Shown: in pieces, positions 9,193 through 20,191 of the stretch
Layout of the letters: every line of letters begins with the position of its first letter
How positions within the stretch are numbered: the first letter of the stretch is position 1
From: Bisgaardia hudsonensis
GTDB lineage: Bacteria > Pseudomonadota > Gammaproteobacteria > Enterobacterales > Pasteurellaceae
Assembly (NCBI RefSeq): GCF_004345785.1
Contig: NZ_SLXI01000002.1
Location: forward strand, 74,470 to 138,469
DNA length: 64,000 nt
Direction: 5' to 3'
Translations under genes and position numbers: made by a program
The notes under the pieces: generated by a model
What the model was told of the DNA's origin: nothing
The model's database searches: none
Seen by the model: only the letters and a program-made list of their open reading frames with translations

Positions 9193-12100
9193 TTATATAA
9201 TACTTAATAAGGCTTGAATTGGGTGCTTGAGTATCTGATTCTCAAAGCGTTTTACTTGGCTACGACAGGAATAACCAGTAGCTAAACAATATTCGAGATT
9301 TTTATCTTGTAATTTTTTTTGCCAAGAGCTGCTATAAATAGCTTTCGACATTTCGATATGTTGTGTTTCATGGCCAAAAGTACCCGCCATACCACAACAG
9401 CCAACGTTTTCTACTTGCAAGTTTTGTCCAAAGACTACAAAAATATGTTGCCATTCTTTAGGGCTATTTGGCATTGCTGTGTTTTCGGTACAATGTGGAT
9501 ATAAATACCATTGTTGTTTATTTTGTGTTTCCTCTTGAGAAATATTTAATTTTTCCACCGCAGTTTTTATTTTTTCAGAATTTAACTGATTAAATAGCCA
9601 TTCGTGAGAGGTAATGACTTGAAATTCACCACGATCTTTTTGGAGAATTTCCTTATATTCATCTCGATAAGAAAGGACAATGGCAGGATCTACCCCTACC
9701 ATTGCAATTCCTAATTTTGCCATTCGATTTAAAAAATCTGCTTGATTTTTAGCGGTTTTTGCAAAGCGAGCCAAGAAACCTTTTATGTGTAGTGCTTTTC
9801 CATTTGGTTTAAAAGGTAATAGGATCGGTGTGTAACCCAACTTTTGACTGAGATTTACAAAATCTGCGACTACTTTTGCATCATAATAAGAGGTAAACGG
9901 ATCTTGGACAATTAATAAAAATTCTTGTTTTTCTACCGCACTTTTCGAGGAAAATGATTTTTCTAATTCTTCTAAAGATAAACCTTGATAGCCTATTTCA
10001 ACTAATTGTTGTTGTAAAGTAGGGTTTGATAACAAAGGTAAATCAGTCATACCTAGCATTTTTTCTGCTAATGGTTTAGTTATTTTAGCTTCTGTAAAAA
10101 AGTTAAAAAATCTTGGTGTTTTTGCCATTAGTGGCGCAACGGTTTCTACATTAGACACGACATAATCTTTTACCGGACGTAAATAACGGCTATGATAAAA
10201 ATAAAAGAATTTTGAGCGAAAACTTGGAACATCAATTTTAATAGGGCATTGGCTCGCACAGGCTTTACAAGCTAAACAAGTGTCCATTGCTTGTTTTACT
10301 TCGTGAGAAAAATCATATTCACCTTGTCTTTTTTGCCAGCTATTGCGTATTTTTTTGACTAAATCAGTTAGTTTTATTTCTGCTTTTCTAAAGTCTAATT
10401 GTTCAGGTTGTACGTTTTCATTTGCCATTAGACGCAACCATTCTCGAACCATTGCAGCTCGTCCTTTAGGTGAATAAACACGATTTCTACTGACTTTCAT
10501 TGAGGGGCACATAGTACTATTAACATCAAAATTAAAGCACAAGCCATTGCCGTTACAATTCATTGCGCCCGAAAACTCTTCACGGATTTGCACTGGAATT
10601 TGTCGATCATAATCTGCACGCATCGGTGATAAAATTGAGTAAAGTTGTTGTTTTGACTCAAGTGGTGTACAAATTTTCCCTGGATTTAGACGGTTATTGG
10701 GATCGAATAAATGTTTAATGTAACGTAATTCACGCCATAATTCAGGTGTAAAAAATTTTTCACCGTATTCAGAACGGACGCCTTTACCATGTTCTCCCCA
10801 AATTAATCCCCCATATTTTTTTGTGAGATCAGCTACTTGATCGGAAATTTCTTTTAATAATAAAACTTGTTGTTTATCACATAAATCTAAAGCTGGTCGA
10901 ACATGTAATACACCAGCGTCAACATGACCAAACATACCATATTGCAGATTGTGTTTATCTAAAATTGCTCGAAACTCAGTAATATAATCGGCTAAATTTT
11001 CAGGTGGCACACAAGTATCTTCTACAAAAGGAATCGGTTTTGCTGAACCCTTAGCATTTCCTAATAAGCCAACTGCTTTTTTACGCATCGCATAAATACG
11101 AGAAATGGAATTAAGATCCGTACATACTTGATAACCAATAATATTATCCTGTTGCTGTGCTATTTTTTGATCAAGCAATAAGCATAGTTGTTGAACTTGC
11201 TTATTAATTAGAGTGTGATTATTACCTGCGTATTCAACAATATTTAAGCCTAAAATCGGATTGCTTTCATCTTCGGTAAGTAATTCATTCACAGAATGCC
11301 AAATAATATCTTGTTTTGCTAAATTTAATACTTTGCTATCTATTGTTTCTACAGAAAGCGCATCTGCTTTTACCATAAAAGGTGCATTACGTAATGCCGC
11401 ATCAAAAGAGCTATATTTAATGTTAATTAATGTACGGTATTGAGGAATGGGTAATAAATTGAGTTTTGCTTCACAAATAAATGCAAGTGATCCTTCTGAA
11501 CCTGTTAAAATACGAGTTAAATTAAATTTACTTTCATCATCATTGAATACATTTTTTAAATCATAGCCAGTAATAAAACGATTAAGTTGTGGTAAATCAT
11601 TAATAATTGCTTGTCGGTTTATTTTACAACGTTCAAAAATATCTTTATGTAAACTTTTTGCATATTGTGTTAATGATTGTTGAGTTAAGTTATCTTCAAA
11701 ATTCAGTGTATTAACTGATTCTGTATCAAGCACTTCTCCATTTATTAATACGGAGCGCAGGGCTAATACATGATTGGAGGTTTTGCCATATTTTAATGAG
11801 CCTTGCCCAGAAGCATCAGTATTAATCATCCCACCTAAAGTCGCACGATTACTGGTTGACAGTTCTGGTGAGAAAAATAAACCATAAGGCTTTAAAAATT
11901 GATTTAATTGATCTTTTACTACACCAGCTTGAACACGCACCCAACGCTCTTTAACATTAATTTCAAGGATTTTTGTCATATAGCGAGACATATCCACGAT
12001 AATATTATTATTTAGAGATTGTGCATTTGTGCCCGTACCGCCACCTCGAGGCGTAAAAGTTAGCTCAAGAAATTTTTCTCTTTGTGCCAGTTTGGTAATA

Positions 12101-12297
12101 ATTACTACATCACTGGTACTCTTGGGAAATAAAATAGCTTGAGGTAACTGTTGATACACACTATTATCGGTTGCAAGGCTTAAGCGATCTGCATAGGTTG
12201 TAGCTATATCACCTTCAAAATGTTGAAATTGTAATTCTTTTAAGTATTCTGACACTAATGGTGTAATTGCAGGTACATTTTTTAAACAAGGTAGCAT
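9193..12297 (-). CDS. ydiJ: YdiJ-type D-2-hydroxyglutarate dehydrogenase, FAD/Fe-S fusion
   Basis: A 1034-residue fusion. An N-terminal FAD-binding domain (about 40-260) has FTPRGGGTGTNAQSLN and STSNRATLGGMINTDASG. Next come an FAD-oxidase C-terminal domain with a HVDAGVLHVRP motif, an iron-sulfur segment CLACKACASQCPIKID near residue 672, and a glycolate-oxidase-like cysteine motif, VGCCGMAGTFGHE, near 966. YdiJ homologues oxidise D-2-hydroxyglutarate, passing electrons to the respiratory chain. Last gene before the divergent ompA; it probably leads the ydiJ-menI-hemH operon. Confidence 0.87.
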   Translation of the reverse strand: MLPCLKNVPAITPLVSEYLKELQFQHFEGDIATTYADRLSLATDNSVYQQLPQAILFPKSTSDVVIITKLAQREKFLELTFTPRGGGTGTNAQSLNNNIIVDMSRYMTKILEINVKERWVRVQAGVVKDQLNQFLKPYGLFFSPELSTSNRATLGGMINTDASGQGSLKYGKTSNHVLALRSVLINGEVLDTESVNTLNFEDNLTQQSLTQYAKSLHKDIFERCKINRQAIINDLPQLNRFITGYDLKNVFNDDESKFNLTRILTGSEGSLAFICEAKLNLLPIPQYRTLINIKYSSFDAALRNAPFMVKADALSVETIDSKVLNLAKQDIIWHSVNELLTEDESNPILGLNIVEYAGNNHTLINKQVQQLCLLLDQKIAQQQDNIIGYQVCTDLNSISRIYAMRKKAVGLLGNAKGSAKPIPFVEDTCVPPENLADYITEFRAILDKHNLQYGMFGHVDAGVLHVRPALDLCDKQQVLLLKEISDQVADLTKKYGGLIWGEHGKGVRSEYGEKFFTPELWRELRYIKHLFDPNNRLNPGKICTPLESKQQLYSILSPMRADYDRQIPVQIREEFSGAMNCNGNGLCFNFDVNSTMCPSMKVSRNRVYSPKGRAAMVREWLRLMANENVQPEQLDFRKAEIKLTDLVKKIRNSWQKRQGEYDFSHEVKQAMDTCLACKACASQCPIKIDVPSFRSKFFYFYHSRYLRPVKDYVVSNVETVAPLMAKTPRFFNFFTEAKITKPLAEKMLGMTDLPLLSNPTLQQQLVEIGYQGLSLEELEKSFSSKSAVEKQEFLLIVQDPFTSYYDAKVVADFVNLSQKLGYTPILLPFKPNGKALHIKGFLARFAKTAKNQADFLNRMAKLGIAMVGVDPAIVLSYRDEYKEILQKDRGEFQVITSHEWLFNQLNSEKIKTAVEKLNISQEETQNKQQWYLYPHCTENTAMPNSPKEWQHIFVVFGQNLQVENVGCCGMAGTFGHETQHIEMSKAIYSSSWQKKLQDKNLEYCLATGYSCRSQVKRFENQILKHPIQALLSII

Positions 12298-12835
12298 ATT
12301 ATTCGTCTTTATTGTGTTGGGTAATATAGAGTATAAATATTTGATTATTACAGAGACAATATCATAGCCTTAATTTATCTTTTAATAAAATAATTTATTA
12401 AAAGATTAAGTTTAATTAGATTCATCTTTTTATTAAATTTTTTATTAAGTAATGTTAATTTAAATAGTTAAAGTATGAATTTCAAACAATAAATGACTAA
12501 AAAGCTATTTTTTGTTTAAAGTTTGAACAGAATAATAGAAATCGTTTGATTTTATGTCTAGCTAAACGGATAATAGACTCTACCTCAAATAAAGATGCAA
12601 TAAAAAGCACTTTTTACAAGGTAAAACAAATGAAGGGAACCATAATAAATACTTTACTTATTGTCAGAGTTTTGACAAGGAAAAAAGTAAAAAGTTTCTT
12701 TTTTTATAAAAAAGGTTTAATATAAGCGTAACACTTTATGTTATGTGTTTTAAGTTTCAGCATTTAATTACGCTATTATCATTAGCGTATTTGGAACTTT
12801 AATTTATTGATGACTAAAACAAGAGGATCATTCAA
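12298..12835. promoter_or_regulatory. Long ompA upstream region with two dyads
   Basis: 538 bp without a convincing gene. TTGTCA (12661-12666) and TGACAA (12673-12678) make a perfect inverted repeat. In the presumed ompA leader, TACGCTA and TAGCGTA (12769-12789) form a 7-bp stem with a 7-nt loop, 46 bp before the ATG, reminiscent of the stabilising 5' stem of enterobacterial ompA mRNA. AGAGGAT lies at the expected ribosome-binding position. No promoter hexamers could be fixed with confidence. Confidence 0.5.
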
Positions 12836-13885
12836 ATGAAAAAAACTGCAATTGCATTAACTATCGCTGCATTAGCGACAGTATCAGCTCAAGCAGCACC
12901 ACAAGCAAATACATTTTATGCTGGTGCTAAAGCCGGTTGGGCATCTTTCCATGATGGCTTTAAACAATTAGAAACTGATGGCGTAGGAACTAGACGTAAT
13001 TCTGTAACTTACGGTGTGTTTGGTGGTTACCAAATTACTGATAATTTTGCTGTAGAATTAGGTTACGATGATTTTGGTCGTGTTAAAGCAAAATATAATG
13101 GTAAAGTTACTGATAAAATGACTAACCATGGTGCACACTTAAGCTTAAAAGCTAGCTACCCTGTATTAAATGGTTTAGATGTTTATGGTCGTGTTGGTGC
13201 GGCATTAATTCGTTCTGACTATAAACCAAATTTTGATTCTGAATCTAAAAGTTTGTTAGTTAAACATGCTGATAGTAAATCTCACAGCACTAAAGTATCT
13301 CCAGTATTTGCAGCGGGTGTTGAATATAATTTACCATCATTACCTGAGTTAGCGGTACGCGTTGAATATCAATGGGTTAATATGGTAGGCAAATTGAAAG
13401 ATACTAATGGTAACCGTGTTGACTTTACTCCAAGCATTGGTTCTGTAACAGCTGGTTTATCTTACCGCTTTGGTCAAGGTGCACCATATGTTGCACCAGT
13501 AATGGTTGATAAAACTTTTGCTTTAAGCTCTGATGTTACTTTTGCTTTCGGTAAAGCAAACTTAAAACCTCAAGCGCAAAGTACTTTAGATGGTATTTAC
13601 AACGAGATTGCTCAAGTTAAATCTGCTCAAGTTGGTGTTGCTGGTTTTACAGACCGTATCGGTTCAGACGCTGCTAACATGAAATTATCACAACGTCGTG
13701 CAGAAACAGTTGCTAATTACTTAGTAGCTAAAGGTGTTGCTCAAAACGCTATCTCTGCAACAGGTTATGGTGAAGCAAATTCAGTAACTGGTAACAAATG
13801 TGATTCAGTTAAAGGACGTAAAGCTTTAATCGCATGTTTAGCAGATGATCGTCGCGTTGAAATCTCAGTTAAAGGTACTAAATAA
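12836..13885 (+). CDS. ompA: Outer membrane protein P5 / OmpA
   Basis: A major outer membrane protein linking the outer membrane to peptidoglycan. The 349-residue precursor has a signal peptide (MKKTAIALTIAALATVSAQA) cleaved before APQANTFYAGAKAG. An eight-stranded barrel follows to about residue 215, with alternating segments such as YGVFGGYQITDNFAVELGY. The C-terminal OmpA-like domain has the peptidoglycan-binding pattern AGFTDRIGSDAANMKLSQRR. Surface loops of P5 are variable antigens in Haemophilus. Monocistronic, with a strong terminator. Confidence 0.96.
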   Translation: MKKTAIALTIAALATVSAQAAPQANTFYAGAKAGWASFHDGFKQLETDGVGTRRNSVTYGVFGGYQITDNFAVELGYDDFGRVKAKYNGKVTDKMTNHGAHLSLKASYPVLNGLDVYGRVGAALIRSDYKPNFDSESKSLLVKHADSKSHSTKVSPVFAAGVEYNLPSLPELAVRVEYQWVNMVGKLKDTNGNRVDFTPSIGSVTAGLSYRFGQGAPYVAPVMVDKTFALSSDVTFAFGKANLKPQAQSTLDGIYNEIAQVKSAQVGVAGFTDRIGSDAANMKLSQRRAETVANYLVAKGVAQNAISATGYGEANSVTGNKCDSVKGRKALIACLADDRRVEISVKGTK

Positions 13886-13920
13886 TTTTTATTAATTATT
13901 TGAGTATGTAGTATTATTTT

Positions 13921-13950
13921 AAAAGACCTAAACAATTGTTTAGGTCTTTT
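13921..13950 (+). terminator. ompA terminator
   Basis: A perfect 30-bp palindrome (AAAAGACCTAAACAA and its complement) ending in TTTT and G-T-rich sequence, 35 bp after the ompA stop. Confidence 0.9.
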
Positions 13951-14035
13951 GTTTATCTGTAATATTTCTTTTTGAGTTTGTTAATATAGAAATATAATAT
14001 GATTATTGAGTGAATTTTCTAATAGGTAGAATAAA

Positions 14036-14617
14036 ATGAAAAAATGGTTATTTTTAATTCTCATTGTTATCGTAGCAGGTTTTACGTTAATGAGTGGGTA
14101 TAATGGATTAGTAAAAGCAGAAGAACAAATTAATTCTGTTTGGGCAAAAGTGGAATCTCAGTATCAACGTAGAATGGATTTAGTACCTAATTTAGTGAAT
14201 ACTGTTAAAGGCCAAGCAAATTTTGAAAAAGATACCTTGACAGGCGTTATTGAAGCAAGAGCAAAAGCAACACAAACTAAAATTGATCCAACGAATATGG
14301 ATGAACAACAATTAGCGCAATTCCAACAACAGCAAAATAGTCTCGGCTCGGCATTATCTCGCTTATTAGTAACCGTTGAAAAATACCCAGAATTAAAAGC
14401 ACATAGTGGTTTTTTAAATTTGCAAGCGCAGTTGGAAGGAACGGAAAATCGAATTACAAAAGCTCGTAATGATTTTAATGATGCCGCTAAAGTATATAAT
14501 CAAAAAGTTCGTCAGTTCCCAACAAAATTAATCGCAATGATTTTTGGATTTAAAGATAAGCCTTATTTTAAATCTGTATCTGGTGCTGAAAATGCCCCTG
14601 TTGTTGAATTTAACTAA
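14036..14617 (+). CDS. lemA: LemA family protein
   Basis: A 193-residue protein with one N-terminal membrane anchor (WLFLILIVIVAGFTLMSGYN) and a helical periplasmic or surface domain showing the LemA signature: VWAKVESQYQRRMDLVPNLV and LEGTENRITKARNDFNDAAK. The molecular role is not established for the family. It leads a three-gene cluster with two TPM-domain proteins (14635-15830), a common bacterial pairing in which LemA and TPM proteins are thought to act together at the envelope. Confidence 0.88.
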   Translation: MKKWLFLILIVIVAGFTLMSGYNGLVKAEEQINSVWAKVESQYQRRMDLVPNLVNTVKGQANFEKDTLTGVIEARAKATQTKIDPTNMDEQQLAQFQQQQNSLGSALSRLLVTVEKYPELKAHSGFLNLQAQLEGTENRITKARNDFNDAAKVYNQKVRQFPTKLIAMIFGFKDKPYFKSVSGAENAPVVEFN

Positions 14618-14634
14618 ATATAATTAGAGTATTT

Positions 14635-15075
14635 ATGTCATTATTTTTCAAAATACCTTTTGATAAAAAACAAATAGAGTTAGCTATTGAGTCATTGGAG
14701 TTACAGACCTCGGCAGAGCTAAGAGTTTATATTGAAAGGAAAAAAAAGAATCAACATTTTTCTGCTTTTGAACAAGGGCTAGATTATTTTAATCAACTTG
14801 AAATGTTTAAAACTGAAGCTAAAAATGGCGTCTTGATTTATATTGCTTATAAAGATCAACAATGTGCGATTATTGGTGATCAGGGGATACATCAATATGT
14901 AACTGAACAGTTTTGGCAACAGCAAAATCGCTTAATGATCGATTATTTTAAGCAGAAAAAATACAATGAAGGTCTAATTAATATAATTGCGAATATAAGC
15001 AAGGAATTAGCACGCTATTTTCCTTATCAAGAGAATGATAAAAATGAATTAGACAATGAGGTTATTATCAAATGA
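14635..15075 (+). CDS. TPM-domain protein without signal peptide
   Basis: A 146-residue protein with a TPM (TLP18.3/Psb32/MOLO-1) fold: SLELQTSAELRVYIERK, then GVLIYIAYKDQQCAIIGDQG and a C-terminal IIANISKELARYFP helix. No signal peptide or membrane segment is seen, unlike its neighbour. Its stop overlaps the next start as ATGA, so the two TPM proteins are translated together. Function unknown; some TPM domains have acid phosphatase activity. Confidence 0.75.
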   Translation: MSLFFKIPFDKKQIELAIESLELQTSAELRVYIERKKKNQHFSAFEQGLDYFNQLEMFKTEAKNGVLIYIAYKDQQCAIIGDQGIHQYVTEQFWQQQNRLMIDYFKQKKYNEGLINIIANISKELARYFPYQENDKNELDNEVIIK

Positions 15076-15830
15076 TTAAAAGCCTTAAAAGTGCGGTAAT
15101 ATTTTGTACTATTTTTATTGTATCAAATGTATGGGCAGTGAATTTTCCTGAAATCCCAAGTCCTTTTCGTTATATTAATGATTACACGAATACTTTATCA
15201 ACAGCAGAAATAAATACCCTAGAGACTAAGTTAATTGATTATAGCCAACAAACTAGCTCGCAAATTGCAGTAGTACTTGTTCCAACTGTTGATGAATATG
15301 AAATAGCGGAATATACTTTTGAACTTGCAGATAAATGGGGAATAGGAAGAAAAAAACTTGATAATGGTGTATTAATGTTAATAGCCATTAATGATCATAA
15401 AATGTTTATTGCAACAGGAAGAGGCTTAGAAGGAGCTCTGCCTGATGCTTTTCTTTCCCAAGTAATTCGGAATGTTATTACACCAGAATTTAAACATAAT
15501 AATTATGCTTTAGGTATTAATAATGGTTTAGATCTTATTATCTCGGCTAGCAAAGGTGAGTATGATGCTTATCAGGATATCGCTCAAGAAGATTGGCGAG
15601 ATTATTTACCTTTATTAATTTTTATATTATTTATTATTTTTATTGTTTTTGGTGAATTACGAGGCGGTCGTACTCCTTATATTAGCCAAACAAGACGATC
15701 TTCTTACAATCATTATCCTCATCATTCAGATGATGATCATTTTAGTGGTGGCAGTGGTTTTGGTGGCGGTTCTAGCGGTGGTTTCGGTGGCGGTAGTTTT
15801 GGCGGCGGAGGTGCTGGCGGAAGTTGGTAG
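15072..15830 (+). CDS. YgcG-like TPM-domain membrane protein with Gly-rich tail
   Basis: A 252-residue protein with a signal peptide (SAVIFCTIFIVSNVWA), a TPM domain (about 25-165; YINDYTNTLSTAEINTLE, SSQIAVVLVPTVD, GVLMLIAINDHKMFIATGRG), a membrane helix near residues 178-193 and a short basic/His-rich stretch. It ends in a 28-residue tail of almost only Gly and Ser, finishing GGAGGSW, a tail style common in this family. An uptake signal falls inside the signal-peptide codons. Probably works with LemA upstream. Confidence 0.8.
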   Translation: MIKSLKSAVIFCTIFIVSNVWAVNFPEIPSPFRYINDYTNTLSTAEINTLETKLIDYSQQTSSQIAVVLVPTVDEYEIAEYTFELADKWGIGRKKLDNGVLMLIAINDHKMFIATGRGLEGALPDAFLSQVIRNVITPEFKHNNYALGINNGLDLIISASKGEYDAYQDIAQEDWRDYLPLLIFILFIIFIVFGELRGGRTPYISQTRRSSYNHYPHHSDDDHFSGGSGFGGGSSGGFGGGSFGGGGAGGSW

Positions 15831-15912
15831 TTTATAAAACTATTTTTGATTTTTTTGTAAAATAAGGGTTATACTAGAACCTTAATATTTAAATTATTTA
15901 GTGAGAATAATA

Positions 15913-16245
15913 ATGGAAACTTTAGACAAAATTAAACAGCAAATTAGCGAAAACCCAATTCTTATTTATATGAAAGGCTCACCTAAATTCCCATCTTGTG
16001 GTTTTTCAGCTCGAGCGGTTGAAGCATTGATGAATTGTAAAGTGCCTTTTGGCTATGTTGATATTTTACAACATCCAGATATTAGAGCAGAATTACCGAC
16101 TTATGCAAATTGGCCTACTTTTCCACAATTATGGGTTGAAGGGGAATTAATTGGAGGTTGTGATATCATTTTAGAAATGTTCCAACAGGGTGAACTCCAA
16201 ACTTTATTATCAGAAGTTGCGACAAGACATCCACAGAATTCATAA
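15913..16245 (+). CDS. grxD: Monothiol glutaredoxin Grx4
   Basis: A 110-residue CGFS-type glutaredoxin that binds a bridging [2Fe-2S] cluster with glutathione and donates clusters. The active site is in KFPSCGFSARAVEAL, followed by WPTFPQLWVEGELIGGCDI. The ATG at 15913 is chosen over the GTG at 15901 because METLDKIK is the start I recall for relatives and GTGAG then serves as ribosome-binding site seven bases away. It could cooperate with ErpA (45772-46113) in iron-sulfur delivery. Confidence 0.93.
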   Translation: METLDKIKQQISENPILIYMKGSPKFPSCGFSARAVEALMNCKVPFGYVDILQHPDIRAELPTYANWPTFPQLWVEGELIGGCDIILEMFQQGELQTLLSEVATRHPQNS

Positions 16246-16251
16246 AATAAT

Positions 16252-16279
16252 GTGCGTTTTATAACGCACTTTTTATTTA
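16252..16279 (+). terminator. grxD terminator
   Basis: GTGCGTT and AACGCAC arms with a TTAT loop, followed by TTTTTTATTT, seven bases after the grxD stop. Confidence 0.9.
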
Positions 16280-16282
16280 TAA

Positions 16283-17290
<1,008 letters not shown>

Positions 17291-17391
17291 AAACAATAGA
17301 TTATCTATTTTAACAATAAAAAGAGTGAGTTTCTTTGCAAAATATGTTAAAAATAATCTCTTAAATTTAAAATAATATAATAGGAAATAAT

Positions 17392-18219
17392 ATGTCAAAT
17401 TTAGAAAATATCATTGAAAGTGCTTTTGAACGTAGAGCTGAAATTACACCTAAAACAGTTGATAATGAAACTCGTAGAGCAGTAGAAGAAGTAATCGAAG
17501 GTTTAGATAGTGGAAAATATCGTGTTGCTGAAAAAATTGATGGTGAATGGGTTACGCATCAATGGTTAAAAAAAGCGGTACTTTTATCTTTTCGTATTAA
17601 CGATAACCAAATTATTGATGGTGCTGAAACAAAATATTATGACAAAGTCGCATTAAAATTTGCTGATTATGATGAAGCTCGTTTCCAAAAAGAAGGTTTC
17701 CGTGTTGTTCCATCTGCGACTGTACGCAAAGGTGCTTATATTGCTAAAAATACAGTATTAATGCCTTCTTATGTTAATATTGGTGCTTACGTAGGTGAAG
17801 GGACAATGGTTGATACTTGGGCAACTGTTGGATCTTGCGCTCAAATTGGTAAGAATGTGCATTTATCAGGTGGTGTAGGAATTGGTGGTGTGTTAGAACC
17901 ATTACAAGCTAATCCAACTATTATTGGTGATAACTGTTTTATCGGTGCTCGTTCAGAAGTAGTTGAGGGCGTTATTGTTGAAGACGGTTGTGTCATTTCA
18001 ATGGGTGTTTTCATTGGACAAAGTACAAAAATCTACGATCGTGAAACTGGTGAAATCCATTATGGCAGAGTGCCTGCTGGTTCTGTTGTTGTTTCAGGTA
18101 GTCTTCCATCAAAAGACGGTAAATATAGCCTTTATTGTGCGGTAATTGTGAAAAAAGTTGATGCGAAAACCTTAGGTAAAGTAGGTATTAACGAATTATT
18201 ACGTACAATTGATGAATAG
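17392..18219 (+). CDS. dapD: Tetrahydrodipicolinate N-succinyltransferase
   Basis: Transfers succinyl from succinyl-CoA to tetrahydrodipicolinate in the meso-diaminopimelate/lysine pathway. The 275-residue protein has a helical N domain and a left-handed beta-helix of hexapeptide repeats ([40 protein letters not shown]), with the [14 protein letters not shown] segment. Monocistronic, with AGGAAA upstream and its own terminator. It supplies the pathway whose end product, lysine, is sensed by the riboswitch at 25706. Confidence 0.95.
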   Translation: MSNLENIIESAFERRAEITPKTVDNETRRAVEEVIEGLDSGKYRVAEKIDGEWVTHQWLKKAVLLSFRINDNQIIDGAETKYYDKVALKFADYDEARFQKEGFRVVPSATVRKGAYIAKNTVLMPSYVNIGAYVGEGTMVDTWATVGSCAQIGKNVHLSGGVGIGGVLEPLQANPTIIGDNCFIGARSEVVEGVIVEDGCVISMGVFIGQSTKIYDRETGEIHYGRVPAGSVVVSGSLPSKDGKYSLYCAVIVKKVDAKTLGKVGINELLRTIDE

Positions 18220-18266
18220 TTTTTAAATCAATTTTCAAACTATTTTAAGTTTTAAAATAATGTGTA

Positions 18267-18298
18267 AAATCTAGTTAAGTATTTAACTAGATTTTTTT
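18267..18298 (+). terminator. dapD terminator
   Basis: 12-bp arms (18267-18278 and 18283-18294, AAATCTAGTTAA and complement) with a GTAT loop, followed by a T-run. Confidence 0.88.
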
Positions 18299-18380
18299 AT
18301 ATATTGTGTTTACCGGCAATAAAATAATTTATTAGTGGCTATAAGTAACTATTTTAATAATTAGGATTATTTCATTTCCA

Positions 18381-18413
18381 TAAAAAACCAGTTAGCTAAT
18401 TTAGCTAACTGGT
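18381..18413 (-). terminator. dnaJ terminator
   Basis: 13-bp arms (18387-18399 and 18401-18413, ACCAGTTAGCTAA and complement). Reading the minus strand, the hairpin is followed by TTTTTTATGG. It lies about 75 bp after the dnaJ stop, back to back with the dapD terminator. Confidence 0.85.
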
Positions 18414-18489
18414 ATCAATAAAAAATGAATGAGTAATGGTTATAAAAAGTATTAAATTTATAATATACTTTATTAATCGTTATCTCGAT

Positions 18490-19614
18490 TTATTTACCTA
18501 AATTATCAAAAAAGTTTTTTACGCCGTCTAAAAAACTAGAATTTTTAGGGCGATGTGAACTACCATTTTCCATACTTTCTTCTAATTTTCTTAACAGATC
18601 TTTTTGTTCCTCATTTAGCTTAACTGGTGTTTCGACAATAATTTCACAAATTAAATCGCCAGTATAACCACGAGTAGATTTAATCCCTTTACCACGTAGG
18701 CGTAATAATTTACCTGATTGGGTTTCAGCGGGTACTTTGACTTTTAAGCGACCATCTAAAGTAGGAACCTCTACCTCACCACCTAATGCTGCCATTGTAA
18801 AACTAATAGGGACTTCGCAATATAAATTATTACCATCACGTTCAAAAATATTATGTTTTTTAACGTGAATAACTACATATAAATCGCCAGCTGGTGCTCC
18901 ATGTTCACCTGCAGCACCCTCTCCAGATAAACGTAATTGATTTCCAGTATCAACCCCAGCTGGAATAGTAACAGAAAGATTTTTCTTCTTATGTACTCGT
19001 CCATCTCCATGACAAACACGACAAGGCTTTTCAATTTTTTTACCAGTACCATGACAAGTAGGACAAGTTTGTTCGGTCATAAAAAAGCCTTGTTGACGGC
19101 GTACTCGACCAGCACCATGACAGGTAGGGCAAGTTTCTACTTTAGAATCTTTTTCAGCACCAGAACCATGACAATGATCACATTCTGCAAGGGTATTAAT
19201 TTGAATATCTTTTTTTGTGCCTTTTACCGCTTCTTCAAGGGTAATTTCGATGTCATAACGTAAATCCTCACCACGCACGACGCGTTGACGACTACCGCCA
19301 CCAAAACCGCCACCAAACATTTCACTAAAGATATCTTCAAAGCCACCAAAACCACCACTGAAACCGCCAGCTCCACCAAAGCCACCTTGTTCAAAGGCTT
19401 GATGACCATATTGATCGTAAGCTGATCGTTTTTCTTTATCGGCTAACACCTCATAGGCTTCATTAATTTCTTTAAATTTTTCTTCGCTTTCTTTATCTCC
19501 CTTTGTTCTATCAGGGTGATATTTCATAGCTAGGCGTTTATAGGCACGTTTAATCTCTTTTTCATCTGCACCTTTTTGAATACCTAATACTTCGTAATAA
19601 TCTCGTTTTGCCAT
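18490..19614 (-). CDS. dnaJ: Co-chaperone DnaJ (Hsp40)
   Basis: Stimulates the DnaK ATPase and delivers unfolded clients. The 374-residue type I J-protein has a J domain with [11 protein letters not shown] (HPD motif), a Gly/Phe-rich linker ([20 protein letters not shown]) and four zinc-binding CxxCxGxG repeats ([32 protein letters not shown]), then the C-terminal substrate domains. The start is set at [11 protein letters not shown] (19614), eight codons inside the longer frame. It is not directly joined to dnaK: a GyrI-like gene and a terminator intervene. Confidence 0.96.
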   Translation of the reverse strand: MAKRDYYEVLGIQKGADEKEIKRAYKRLAMKYHPDRTKGDKESEEKFKEINEAYEVLADKEKRSAYDQYGHQAFEQGGFGGAGGFSGGFGGFEDIFSEMFGGGFGGGSRQRVVRGEDLRYDIEITLEEAVKGTKKDIQINTLAECDHCHGSGAEKDSKVETCPTCHGAGRVRRQQGFFMTEQTCPTCHGTGKKIEKPCRVCHGDGRVHKKKNLSVTIPAGVDTGNQLRLSGEGAAGEHGAPAGDLYVVIHVKKHNIFERDGNNLYCEVPISFTMAALGGEVEVPTLDGRLKVKVPAETQSGKLLRLRGKGIKSTRGYTGDLICEIIVETPVKLNEEQKDLLRKLEESMENGSSHRPKNSSFLDGVKNFFDNLGK

Positions 19615-19696
19615 AGTTTTTCCGTTTTTAATTGACAATATTTTTATAAATACTTGTTTATTTTCTCGTTATATTTTTTATTAAATACTAGAATAG

Positions 19697-20089
19697 CTAG
19701 CAATGTGGCTGTATTGAAATATAAATTTCAACCTTTTCATCAGGATAATATTTTTCAAAATCAAGAGAATAGGCTCTTTTTAGTAGACCTTGCTGACTTT
19801 TATTCCAAATTGTTTTCCAAGTTTCCACAATTTGTTCTCTATCTGTATTAAAAACTTCAAACCAATAATTATTATCATCGATTTCAATCGGATTGGCTTG
19901 TTTATTTTGTTGTTCTAATGCGATAGAAAAATCATATTCTCCCTTATAATCACTCTCATAATGATGATATAAACCATACAGTATTTGATCAGAGGGTAAA
20001 TTTAGAGATTTCCATAATTTTGATAGGTCTTGCTCTGCAGTTCTATTCGTTAAACGAATAGTTTTAATCGGATAAAGTGTCAAGCTCAT
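19697..20089 (-). CDS. GyrI-like / AraC effector-binding domain protein
   Basis: A 130-residue cytoplasmic protein from MSLTLYPIKTIRLTNRT (start chosen at 20089 with GAGAA upstream, dropping 20 less typical residues). The pattern LYGLYHHYESDYKGEYDFS, a central Trp/Phe strand (NNYWFEVFNT), a helix VETWKTIWNKSQQ and the closing YPDEKVEIYISIQ strand fit the GyrI-like small-molecule-binding fold. Members can bind drugs or gyrase, but the ligand here is unknown. It sits between dnaK and dnaJ on the same strand, downstream of the dnaK terminator, and may depend on readthrough from the heat-shock promoter. Confidence 0.65.
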   Translation of the reverse strand: MSLTLYPIKTIRLTNRTAEQDLSKLWKSLNLPSDQILYGLYHHYESDYKGEYDFSIALEQQNKQANPIEIDDNNYWFEVFNTDREQIVETWKTIWNKSQQGLLKRAYSLDFEKYYPDEKVEIYISIQPHC

Positions 20090-20149
20090 TTTTATTTTCT
20101 CTAAATTTTTTAATACAATAGTTCTTATGATTAGCTTTTTACACATCAA

Positions 20150-20171
20150 AAGGGCGTATTACTACGCCCTT
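20150..20171 (-). terminator. dnaK terminator
   Basis: 9-bp arms (AAGGGCGTA and TACGCCCTT) with a 4-nt loop, 21 bp past the dnaK stop. On the minus strand it runs into TTTT. It separates dnaK from the GyrI-like gene and dnaJ. Confidence 0.85.
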
Positions 20172-20191
20172 AGATTGATCAAATTGTGAAA

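Noticed and set aside
15643-15837. 64-codon frame over the end of the TPM-domain gene
   Set aside because: A shadow of the Gly-rich tail read in another frame (Val/Ala-rich).
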